DNA of 64,000 nucleotides from Mercenaria mercenaria. Taxonomy: Eukaryota > Mollusca > Bivalvia > Venerida > Veneridae. The notes under the pieces were generated by a model. That model saw nothing but the letters and a program-made list of their open reading frames with translations, searched no databases and was not told where the DNA came from. The stretch spans positions 13,038,001 to 13,102,000 of the forward strand of contig NC_069368.1 in NCBI RefSeq assembly GCF_021730395.1, read 5' to 3'. Shown here piece after piece: positions 11,125 to 23,300 of the stretch (its first letter is position 1; each line of letters starts with the position of its first letter). The position numbers and the translations under genes are program-made.

Positions 11125-11830
11125 CGTTTCAAGTTTCAAGTTTATTTTTAACATCAGGGCATATAATATAATCACATTGATAAACATATTGAACCAGTAT
11201 TTATAAAGACAATGCTAAGTGTACAAAACAACAATACAGCATACTGTACATCCAAAAATAGAACTATATATCATTAGATGTAACTGTTTCTAGAAGTTAC
11301 ACATGTGCATCCAACTATGAGATCACTGTATTTTATGGAGAATGAAATTATCTTAACTGAGACAAAATGATCTTACAAAATAATGCTAGTTTAAGAAATT
11401 TTGTCTTAATATTGCAATACATAAGATCATCTAGTTTGAATGAACTAGGATGGTTAAAATAATATTTTAGCATGAACTTTTTTCTATTGACACTTAAAAA
11501 GTCATATTCAAATGATTAGTGAAATTCATCCCCTATTAAATTTTTGTCACAAAGCGCATATTTTCTTTCACATCTTTCAATTTTATAATGTCTCCTTTTC
11601 TCAATAGGTAAAGAATGAATCATAATTCTACATTTTCAAAGAGTTTTAGCTAAATTATATGGCAAAATATCTAAACACTTTTCAAAACAATAAATTTTTT
11701 TATACATGCGATACACAAGGCATTTAGGAGAGATGTCAACAGAGTTATTCCAATTTTGTACAAAGTGATCTTGCAATCGTTAATGTACAAAGGTACCAGA
11801 AACACCAATATGCCTGGCTTTCATATCGGG
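11125..11830 (-). mobile_element. 5'-truncated LINE, 3' end with reverse-transcriptase-ORF C-terminus
   Basis: On the minus strand, from 11830 down, a decayed frame gives CLVYRMYKKIYCFEKCLDILP, then RKYALCDKNLIGDEFH and YYFNHPSSFKLDDLMYC. It ends at the 3' tail AATAAACTTGAAACTTG. The C-terminal block lines up with RYCTYCNTRDIEDEFHF of the LINE at 56.7-61.0 kb. At least one stop interrupts it; this is a dead 3' fragment. Confidence 0.7.
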
Positions 11831-11834
11831 TGCG

Positions 11835-13100
11835 TGACGTCTTTCTAATATGTATCGTCGCTGCGGTTCGCTTTTTATTTATCTACATCAGTATTGTTAT
11901 TTTTTAGGCTATTGAACAAATTCATAATATCCATATAATATTAATATATGTAGATAAGTATGGAACAAAAAGATTATTAGCCTGCGTAGAGAAATATGCA
12001 CTCGATCCTAAGCGGAATGATATTGTAAATATGTAAAAAGTCCTGCAATATTTCCACTGCAGAACGTGTGCATATTTCTCGATACAATGATTTTTTTTAC
12101 GTTTTTGGTACCGTTGTAAATAACAATATCATGTAATAAATCCATGTACAGTGAAATGTTTACTACGTATCCTTGATTTGATTTTCACAAAACTTTTCTA
12201 ATATGTGATAAAATAGACTGAATTTCACAAAGTAAATGAGTGATATTAATGCAGAAACCTTAAATTAATAAAACCAAAAGGAATGTATGAGTCTTATATC
12301 ATTTTACAAGTAAAATTATGTGCCTGACAATTTAGAAGTTAATGTTTATTAATCACAAAACGAAGTATCGAACACATACAAAACTGTAAACAAGCAAGTG
12401 TTAAGGCCTTGATTATGCACTGATCTGAAGTCAAGTTTAAAGTAGACTATATCAAAAATAAATGTTATCGTTGTAGGAAGTATGCTCCACTTGTTTAACA
12501 ATGGAACATATAACTACCATCCCTTTCAAATATGAAGATACTCTTAAATCTTTCCGTCTCGTTGGATAAATTTACGTTTAATTATTTTGTAAAGTAATTA
12601 GTCAAATCAAGTGGAAATAGTTTCTTTTCTTTCACTGGAACAGCGAGACACATGTAACAGTCGATCTGTCAGGTTTTCTACTCATTCCCACCACACCGGC
12701 CTTACATACACTTTACAAAAAGTACCAAGTACTCCGCTAAACATAGGAATCTACATAGGCCAATTTGTAACTCTTATCTAAATACCAGTCTAATATTGGA
12801 ATTGACATGAACCTTGAAACATGTATATATCATCAAGTTTTTGTGAAATGCTGATAAGCCATAAAATACATAATATGTGTCTACCGGCGCTCCCTTTAAG
12901 AAGCTTTCAGCCATAACATAATTACAATTAAGGGCCATTGGAAATAATTGTACAATGCAAATAACATCAGAAAGGAAACATGTTAATAGCCAAAAGTAAG
13001 TATTATTTTGACATTTTGCAAAATGTAATATTTAAACAAACATTTACTTACTTGTTATTTTCATAAAATTATGATATTGGAATTATAAAATGACATTTTG
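11835..13100. other. Intergenic, no gene recognised
   Basis: AT-rich. A 13-bp inverted pair (GAGAAATATGCAC / GTGCATATTTCTC) flanks about 80 bp near 11990-12100. Nothing else stands out. Confidence 0.45.
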
Positions 13101-13111
13101 CTGGTCGAGAT

Positions 13112-13999
13112 CACTGGCACCAGACCAGAAAGAAAATGCCTATGTACATGTTATACCTTACCCCTAGGTATTCTATAAGAACCATGGTCACGAACGGGAA
13201 AGTGCACTAACCCATTTCAATCGTACATTTCTCACCTAAAATGCGCAGTTCAATGAATGGGTACCCAGTACATTGAACAAGTGGTAATTTATCTTCCATC
13301 GTGCACCAGTCACATTGTCTCAATATTTCATATTGCACAGATACTCCACATATTTTATGCTTTCGTTAACGTTACAGAAAAAAACTTGCGTGAACTTCCC
13401 TGTTGAACATCCGGTCTAGAGGTCACAGCAGTGTACACATGTTAGGCGAAATGTAAATAAACAAAAACAAAATGCAAAATATTCACAGTTTTAAAATAAA
13501 ACTCGAAATGATGAATGAAATTCATCTTAGATATGATTTTAAATTTGAAGTAATACATTAGTATACATCTGTACTGTTTATTTAATTCATATTGCACATT
13601 TATGCTGCATATACACATTTTAGCGTACACGTGTAGTTAAACGACGACTGACATACATTTTCACATCAGCCAATCAGAATGGTTTTGTAATCTAGATCGG
13701 AACTTCACTAGGGAAGTTCAACCAAGTGTTTTGTGTAACGTTGAAAAAACTATAAACTACGCGTTGTTTCCCTCAGATAAGAAATATTGAAGAAATATGA
13801 CCGGTTCACAATGGAAGATAAATTACCACTTGTTCAATATCCATAGTACACATTTACCGAACTGCGCGTTTTAGGTATGAAATGCGCGATTGGAATGGGT
13901 AAGTATGTTTTCCCGTTCATGACCATGGTTCTTATAGTATACCTAGGGGTAGGGTATAACATGTACAGAGGTATTTTCTTTCTGGTCTGATGCCAGTAT
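13112..13999. mobile_element. 888-bp inverted-repeat DNA element with candidate TSD
   Basis: Arms of about 230 bp (13112-13340 and 13778-13999) are inverted copies, sharing CCAGACCAGAAAGAAAAT, ACATGTTATACC, CCCCTAGGTAT and AACCATGGTCA. TCGAGAT occurs directly outside both ends (13105-13111 and 14000-14006), consistent with a 7-8-bp target duplication of a hAT-like element. No transposase; non-autonomous. Confidence 0.75.
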
Positions 14000-14006
14000 T
14001 CGAGAT

Positions 14007-14710
14007 ATATCTTCTGAATGTTTTAGTATATTTTCTAACTTAGAAAAGCATTAAAAAGATGTTGAGAATCAGGGTTTTACAATTTTATATTATTTGTACA
14101 ATAACATCTACTTAGCAATTATGTTCAATGCATTTTATTTTGTAATCAAATTATATAGGAAATTCAAAACCTTCTGTTATTTGTAAAGTAATATTTGAAG
14201 TCACTACAGCAATCAAAATTTAAAATGAGTTTGAAACAGAGTTACTATCTGAATAACACTGCGAACTTATTTATAATACAATTACAATTTCAGACATACT
14301 TATACAATCAGCAAGGAAAGAAATGCGTTTGCTATAGAAGAAGAACATCACACAGAAGATAAATGTAATTGAATTATTCCCCTTGTAAAACTGGTTTCAC
14401 TTTTAGCACCTAATGTAACATATTTATTTGCCGAATCAGACAGTCCAGCTAAAGCGCAGAGTTAATGTAAGACATTATTTTTTAAAAACCAAATTATCAA
14501 TATCAAAATGAATTCATATTCTAAATATTAGAATAAAGAAAATAATAATAGCGATTATACTCGTATAGCAACGTATGACAGTAATGTCATTGACTACAAC
14601 TGAAGTTGTAGAGAAAGACATTCATCCTGTCTAAATATAGAAGTTCTGCGTAATTATATTTGTTTAGGATTCTTTATATGTTTTGCCATTTCTGTATAGA
14701 CTTCTTCCAT
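14007..14710. other. 3' flank of the PKS
   Basis: AT-rich sequence with no ORF. It probably includes the PKS 3' end beyond the poly(A) signal. Confidence 0.45.
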
Positions 14711-14714
14711 TTTT

Positions 14715-14720
14715 TTTATT
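14715..14720 (-). promoter_or_regulatory. Candidate polyadenylation signal for the PKS
   Basis: AATAAA on the minus strand, about 230 bases after the PKS stop codon. It is the nearest well-placed hexamer I see; AT-rich DNA makes chance matches common. Confidence 0.45.
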
Positions 14721-14950
14721 ACACACCGTGAAATGCCGCTTTAAATTCCTCTCTTAAGATATTTCAGTCAAGAGAGAAATACCACCAGTCTTTCTTTGGA
14801 AATAATTTCATTTGAATTTTTGATAAGCATCGCAACCGTTTTCATTAATCGTCAAACTGACCTTCTTTAATACGAGACGGACATACTGTTTTTAAAGTTG
14901 TTTAGGTCTAAATCCAAAAGTAAGACCAATGACAATAGATTTGTCTGAAG

Positions 14951-17900
14951 TTATGTCTGTCTTAAAACATTATTTTGAAGCTCCATTACAACATCATTTA
15001 TAGTCTTTGACTGATCAAGCATGAATCTGCTATCCAATTTGTAACCTGTGCTTTCTTGAATAAGATTGATCATCGTCAAAGTTGACATAGAGTCAAGCCC
15101 AAGTTCTCCCAACGATGTCTGTAGTCTCAACTGCTCAGTTGTACCAATGACTTTACTGAAGACAATCATCACATATTCCTCAATTGCCTTTTTTTGGGAA
15201 GCTTCGTCTTTATTCGCAAGAGATTGCAGGTCAAACACCATGGTTGAGCCTTTGAAATGTGTCTTGGCCACTGCAACTTCTTCTGTGAATATATTTTCTA
15301 AGATCAGACGTGCTCGCGCCATTTGTGCGTTGTCATGGTCTTCAGCGACCTTTCTCCAATTAACGTTTTGGTAAATTGTTCCCGTCAAATCAGCGAGTAA
15401 TGCTTCTTGTAGACAGCTACGAATCTCTGGAACTGTCAGCAGTTCGTATCCTCTTTTTTTCAGGTTCTCAGTGAAAGCTGGCCAAGACGCCATTCCTACA
15501 GACAACGCACCCCAATGAATTGTTTGCCCCGCGAAACCGTTTAGTCGTCTCCATCTAATGAACGCATCCTGGAAACAGTTTGCTGCTCCGTAATTGCTCT
15601 GACCGGGAATTCCAATAAAACTGCTAACTGATGAAGACACGACAAAGAAGTCGAGCTGTGCTTTTTTTGTGACAACATGCATATTCAGTGTACCTAATAC
15701 TTTTGGCTTTAATACTTTGTCCAGTTCTTCCTCTTGTAAATTAATTAATGTCTTTCCACTGAGAACGCCTGCACAATGAAAAACGCCTTTCAATGTTTTC
15801 AATCCACATATTCTTTCAATATCTTGCATTGCGCTTTCGAGCGAAGAAAAGTCATTCACATCGGCTTGCAAAGACAATATCAAGCAACCATTGTCTGTTT
15901 CCATTCGCCTCAATTCTTCGCCTTTTTCACTTGATATTTTTCTTCTGTTCAACGTTATGATATTTCCAGCTCCCATTTCTGATAATAGTTTTACAATTTC
16001 AAAGCCAAGTCCTGTTAATCCGCCTGTCACGATATAAGTGAACTCTTTTCCAAACATAGTTTTGAGAGATTTTCCAACTGGAAGTGTTAAGTTCTGGATA
16101 TCCAACGTCCTACATGGGAACATATAATTGCCACTCTGCTGACAGGCTCCTTTCATGTCGAATCTTCCATACTTCTCTATTTCTAGAATTTCAATATTTT
16201 GTTTCAGCCATTTAGTTAAGGGCTTTATGATTTTACTCACGTTAATTTCATGGAATATTTTCTCCGGCTCTAAAATTATAATTTCTTTGCCTGACCATTT
16301 TCCTAAGAAAAACAATTTTGTTTGATCGAGAATATTTCTTTGAAGACATATCACTCGTTTTGAATTTTTTAGACAATGTGAAGAGACATCTAGTTCGCCT
16401 AGGGTAACAAAAACATCATGGTTTTTAAGTTTGCATTGTTCTGTTTCTTCGTTGATAATATGGAATACAGTTGATTGTGATTTCCATGCAACCATATTTT
16501 GCAGAATTTTGCCTACCAGTGGACCGCTTCCTTCTGTGTCGAAAAACACAACAGAATTTGCTTGTTTTATTTGATTTATTATTTCCCAACAAATAACAGA
16601 GGTATACAAGAGACCGGGTCTATAAACCGGGAGTTCTGCCAATGCTATTGTGGTTGATTTTGGAATAGTCATTTTAGTTTGAAGTGGTGCCGGAAAGAGT
16701 GCAATTACACTTTGATTTTCCACCCGTCCTATATACTCTAGTGCTAGTATTTTATGGCCATTATCATGGGTATCTTTCCAAATGTCACTGTTGAAGTGGC
16801 TTTCTTTTGTTGTTCGGTTGTTCACCGAAAGTGGATGTACACACGCTTTTTCAACTCTGATTTCCATCTGATTTTTCTTAGTCTGTAACGGTGAACAATT
16901 ATCAGTTTGTACTAAGAAACAATCTTCCATGTACTTCGATCTAACAGAATTGACACTGAAGATTGTATCTAACTGATAAGAACATGATGTAGTCTTACGT
17001 AACCTTGGAACCATCGAGGATATTTTCCCTTTCATAAGTTCAGAAGCATAAACCCCGTCTTGTGTAACAATTATTTCTGGTTTTGCAATATCTATGTCCT
17101 TCAGCGTATATGAAATGTACTTCAACAAAACCTTGAAGGTTTTCGGCAAAGACGGCTGTACATCAACGAGAGTGGTGCTTCCATAAATAAATTCAGAATT
17201 CACTGAACGGACGAATCCCCACAGTTCCGCTCCAAATAGGTTCTCTGTTTGGGGTATTTTATCATCACGGACTTGAGTGTTTTGGGTGACAACGAAAACA
17301 GGACGTCTGTCATTTTTCTCAGCTTTACTTTTGAATAGTGCTGCAATGAAAAGGCAGTTATCTTTGATCTTGTCTGAAATAATGCCTGCTACTCCAGGGT
17401 CAATGTCTCTGCCAACATGGTATTCGTTGGCCAAAACCACAAATGTTTCAATGTTACGGTTTGATGCGTAGCAAAACACACTCTCAAAAAAGGAGCTCAA
17501 TGATTGATTTTCATTCTTCCGAATGTAGGAAACGTCTTCAGAATTTACAAATTCTTCTGGCAATATGATTGATTCTGATAATATGACTAATGTGTTTGAA
17601 TTAACGGCAATCTTGTCATTGACGGCTAATGGTTTCCAGATTTGTTCATATTTTAATAAACACGGCGCACGATTTTCTAAAGATCGTCTAGAGAAAAGAG
17701 TAAAATTCTTCAGTTCAACAACAACATTACCGCAGTCATCAAGCAGTAGTATATTGTAGTGCACGGAAAACATCGTTTCCAACACAACCGTGTTCACAAC
17801 CTTTGTGTACACAGTCATATATTCTTTCGGCATCGAAAAGACAGCAACATCCTCAATTGCCACAGGAAGTATTGATAGCTTTTCTTTTTTAAGTAGCTTG

Positions 17901-20373
17901 GAAACTTCTGTGTCCAACTGCAAGGACATTGTACTTGTTGTTGTTTGAAGCATGCCATCAAGAAGGCAAGGATGGATCGTCATTTTCGAGGAGATTCCCA
18001 AAATATATTCTCCCACCTTTATTTTTGTTAGACTTTCGGTGCCATTTGTCAGGCACGTTTGCATAATTTGGAAGGAATCCCTGTATTCAAACCCATTTAC
18101 ATGCAGCTGTTGATACAGTTGTGCTTTACTAAGCCTAAGGAATTCAGATGACGTAATAGACGTTTTCAAAGCTTCTATATTTATATTGTATGGCTGCATA
18201 TATACCTTTCGTTTAACCCATCCTCTGCATACTGCTTGTGAGCCATTGAAAACGTGAAATAGTTTACTAGTATCCTTCTCATCTGAGGAAGCTTCTAATA
18301 TAATCTTCTTCCCCTCTTCAATTTGGACTGTTTTCAAGAATTCTACTGAAATACTTAATTGCATCGTATCAATCAACCAACCAACTCGTGCTATTTCATA
18401 CCCAATATCAACATAAAAAGCACCTGGCAAAATGACTTTCCCTCTCACTTTATGTTCATACAAGAAGGACGTTGACTTATTCCCGATGAGAGCTCTTAAC
18501 TTTACGCAACCATCCTTTGGTGGAAGGATTTTCAAGTAAGGGTGAAAAGACAAATTCGATGTCATTCCTTGATTTCTAAAATGAGCCGTTTGACTCCGAT
18601 GTAGATTTGGCATCTCTTTGAATCTGTATGATGGAATGTCCGTCATTTTGGCGCTACATGTATGGAAAACATTCCAACTAATATCCATTCCTTGTTGGTA
18701 TAGCAACCCGGTTGTTTCAATTAGTGTCTTTTCTTCCTTTTCCGGAACAAGTGAAGGGAACACTTCGAAATTTGTGTCGGCAAAGATGTTTTTAGCATGG
18801 GCCCTCAAAACAGGTCTTGGACCAATCTCTATGTAAATGTTGTACTTGTCCTCTTGAAACGCTGATTTTATGGCTTTCTCAAACTGAACAGGGCGTCTCA
18901 TATTATCTTTCCAGTATGACGGAAGCAAAAGGTCTAGATCTAAATTACTGCTGTGTTTTGTTTCAAAAGTCGTTGATATCATCTTCACATGTTTCGTTTC
19001 CTTGCTCGAAGACAGCGAATGTCGCATCAGTTCTGCTTTCAGCTTGTCAGCAGACTCTTCAACTAAAGGACTGTGATATGCACATTGCACTTCGAGGTCT
19101 GTTACTTTTGCTTGGGCATATCTTGAAGAAATTTCTCTCTTTAAAGCTTTGATACCTTTTGAATCACCAGAAACAGTACAACATGTGGCACTACTAAATA
19201 CCGCAATGGCAAGTGTACCAACGTGTATATTTTGTATGCATTCAGACATCTTTATCACTTCAACATTCTGGATGACTATCATTTCTCCTGGTGGAGCTTC
19301 TGCTAGGAATTTTGACCTATGATAAATAATTTCTACAGCTGAACGCATGTCAATGTGTCCTCCGGCAAAAGCAGCGGCTACTTCACCAACTGACTGGCCT
19401 ATAACAATATCCGGGATCACTCCAATATGTTTCCACATATGGATCAGGCAGATCTGACAAGAAAATATCGCTATGTGAGCTAACAATGGGTCTTCTTCAA
19501 TACCACTGATTCCATCACGAAATTTTCTTTCTATAGACCAATTGGTTAGTGGTTCAAGGCACTCGTCTATCTTCTTCAAGGTTTCAAGGAAAAGGCTGTG
19601 CTCCACAAGTCGTTTGCACATTGCGTTTGAAGCAGTGCCAATCCCACAAAACACGAACACAATGTTCTTGTCTTTCGTTAATGAGTCAAATGTTTGGGGG
19701 TCGCTTAAATAACGCTGACAACATTCAAGAAGGTCATCCTCTGATGTCGCTACAAAAGCTTTTCTTTTTTGTCGATGGTCACGTTTGCACGTGGAAGTGC
19801 ACGAAAGAGCGTGTAGGTCATAGTTTTCATTACGTAAGCTTTCGTGGAAAGATTTTATATTTTGAAAGAGTGACTCGTCATCTGTAGCTGATAAAGTAAT
19901 TATGTATGGGAATATGCTAGTACCTAGATATTGTTTTTGTGAAAATGTTACACTGTCGACTCGGCGATATAGGACCATTTCGTGTCGATTCACAGTGTGT
20001 TCTTCTACTATAACATGAGCATTTGTACCCCCGAAACCAAAACTATTGACACAAGCCATTCTTCCCTTACCGTCAACCTTATCCCAGCTTAGGGGAGTTG
20101 TTGGGACAATAAACCCATACATGCTGAGATTTAGTTTTGGATTTTCATTTTCCTTCGTATACCACAATGAAGGGACAATCAACTTGTAATTCATCATTAA
20201 GAGAACCTTGAAAAGGCCTGCAACCCCAGCTGCTGCTTCTAAATGTCCAACGTTTGTTTTCACAGAGCCTATGAAAGCTGAATTATTTCGCTGATTCGAT
20301 TCATTGCTATTTGAAGAGAAGAACTCACCAAGAGCGTTTACTTCCACAGGGTCTCCTTTCTCTGTTCCAGTGC
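14951..20373 (-). CDS. PKS exon 6: end of KS, AT, DH, degenerate ER region, KR, ACP (5.4 kb)
   Basis: Follows a TTTGCAG acceptor and runs uninterrupted to a TAA at 14951. Seen: KS end with His356 and GTNAHVIVEE; AT with GQSVGE (Ser640), Arg665 and a CAYHSP motif (His746), closer to the malonyl-type HAFH than to the methylmalonyl YASH signature; DH with HxxxGxxxxPG (His953) and HPCLLDGMLQ (Asp1118); a 560-residue stretch where an ER would sit but with FDTEGSGPLVG where a nucleotide-binding GGVG motif is expected; KR with TGGLTGLG, Lys1870, Ser1894, Tyr1907 and Asn1911; ACP with Ser2074. The chain stops 45 residues after that Ser, so no thioesterase or reductase release domain is fused. No stop or frameshift is present, which argues for current selection. 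Confidence 0.96.
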
Positions 20374-23300
20374 CTGCAAATAAAATACTAAGTGTATTTG
20401 ATGCTTTAATGTACTAAAGTCCCATAGAAATGCAGGACCCTGAGCCTGTGATATAATGTCGAGTTGAAAATACAGCTGTGTCTGCATATTAGTATAAAGA
20501 ACCGCGGTTATATTTCCAAATGAATTGTACACCACGACCACTTTGTACGGGTGGTATCGTCACGGCGACAAAAGTGAATTATTCCTACAAAAGTGACTCA
20601 ATTCAAAGGTTTTTATCGTCTATTTCATAAAAATATAACGATTGATAATAAGGCGTTGGGGCAAAAAAAATTGTTTTCAATGACCTTTTGTAATGAATAT
20701 TCAACAAGTTCTAAATACAATAAAAATAAATAATAGGCTATTCTAATAGTAGCTTGATCTATGATATTGTAATCGGCTCGAATGAACTTCGCCAAAGCTG
20801 GTTCACCCGATGATGAGTTTAACCCGGTCTGATAAATCTACAAGAGGCGAATATACATTTCAGTTCAAACTACTATTGTAATGACTTTTTTATCATAAAC
20901 CTCCATGCCCTTAAAGTATGTTACCAATAATGATCCATACAGTAACGTCTACATTCATCTACAAAAGTCTTTACTTTTCAGATTTTATTTGAAAGGCATG
21001 TCCATTATTTGACTATATCGTGCTAAGATTGCTTAAAGGAGTCGGTACATGGATTTCCAATTAAGGTCGTACCAATATGTTTAACTGCGTTCTACGTGTA
21101 GTACTAAACAAACGAAATCAATTGATATCAGTCTATACCGCTTCGAATGTATGAAACGCTACATTTCAGATGCAGTCATAAAGGTAGACAAATTGTGAAA
21201 CGATTCTTGTTTGGGAAATGATAATACAATCGAATATCGTTGTCGTTTCAACATTTTAGACTTTGCAACAAATCGATATGCAATTACATCTTGATAATCC
21301 TACAAAGGGCGTTAAGTCAGATATTTGTTTTATCTTAGGTAATCAAAGCCAAACATTTATGACTGGCCTAAATGGCTTATCATCATTCAAGTTTATTATT
21401 TTAAATATATTAAATATAATTTTATCTTGCATCAGTTTTGTATATATAATCAATTTCTCTATATCTCGTTGTGAAGTTTTCGCTTCTTGAAAAAGGCTGT
21501 GGTGTGCAATTCATTTAACGCAGTTGTACACGTATACGTTGTAAGTGTAAGCTCATACCTATCGTGTATATCTAATAAAACCGAAGTACAAAAATAACAG
21601 ATTATTGCGCAAAGTATAACACTAGAATGTGTAAATAAATGGTGTAATTCGGCAAAACAGAAACGCGTGGTAAGATAGCTCACTACATAATTTGTAATAA
21701 ATAGTGTTGAAACAAATGAATGTGTGCATACGGCTGCGGAGACATTATGTTTTAATCGTCATTAAGCAGATGATCTGGAGGAAATTCCTTCATTTTAATG
21801 ATCATTTTGCGAGAATGACGACTTGAGATCTGCTTTGAAGACGAATTTTGTGTTTTGTCGTTTTTAATTAGCACAGTACATCCTACATCTGATTTATAGG
21901 TACTCGGGCGCTCAGCAGCATCGAACGAACTCAATGCGGATATTCATGTGATCTGGAGTGTTCCTCCAACGAACACATTTCTTCTCGGTTCAACCTAAAA
22001 ATGGTAAGTTCTTCCTTATTCATTTATAAATCGAAAAGAACAGTATGCCTACGGAATGTGCGTTTCCTTGAGCTTCAAGAATACACCTTTCTTTTTAACA
22101 TGAATCCATCTTGTTTTTTTCATGAAAGTCGAAAAAGTGCTCCGTCTGTTGTAAACCAGAAGGATTCTTTGAAGGAACTCGCTGTACGTTTCAGCTGTTT
22201 CACAGGAAAGCGGTGTAACTGACATACAAAATGTGTAAAAATACTTTCCTCCGTTCAATCAAAACATCTGTATACCTGGCCTGGGCGAAAAATATCTGTA
22301 TAGAAAGGAACTGCTGTAGATTTTTTTCGGATGCATGCAACGAACGTTTTCCCCCAGAGTTCTTCGAACGAACATTTTTATCATGTCTTTCACAAGATGC
22401 AAGCTTTCGCAAGATATTACAAAATTCGCAAGATATTACAAAATATCCACATTAGATTGACGTTAAACATTTCTGTAAGCAGTCGTTTTCAGATGCACAG
22501 CGTAATGCAACCATGAAGATTGTAATCAGAAAGATATTAGCTGATGTGATTTAAAGTCCAAAGTCCAAAAACAAGGCATTTTCCATTTAAGCCGTCAATA
22601 ACGAACACTTGATGTCTTTCACATGCGTATTATGTGAAATAAATTTTGATGATATATTTTTTTCTACAGGTAGGCATTTTGTTTGCAAATATTGTGGGAA
22701 TATTGTGAGAATATGTCCAGTCTACATAAGGAAGACGGAAGACCTGTGGGCAAGAATACAGATTCTTGTTGTGGAAAGATGTTCTTTAACTAAACATCTC
22801 TGAATGAGCACAGAATAATACAGCTAAATTGTTATAATATATGAAATATCTTACTGACTGTGTATGAACATATCACCATATGTAATATTATTAAGGTATA
22901 CAAGTGTTATATTTTTGTAGCTGTTAGATTTATAACTTAGCGTTATTGTTCAAAAGGTCGGAAGGTTAACATTACTATCTCACGAACTTACCACATTGTT
23001 AATGTTTTCAAGACTATGCTAAATTTTCTTTTCACGGCTACTTCGCATTCAGGGACGAAAACCTTTGAATGCCATATTTGTGGAAATTCGTGGACTTCGC
23101 GTGGACAGTTGGCCTCCCATCTGAAAGTGTACAAGGAACCAACATCAGAGTGCAACGAGTGTCACAGAAAATTCACTAATAGGTCTAACCTTTGTGATCA
23201 TCTTGACTCACACAGAGAGACAAAAGACACCAGAGGTATACCGTCATCACCAAGGTACCGCAATTATACAAGTGACTTTTTATCCGTGTGTGTTCACGAA

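Noticed and set aside
15066-19887. Plus-strand ORFs of 60-112 codons over the PKS exon
   Set aside because: Antisense shadows of the PKS reading frame with no domains of their own.
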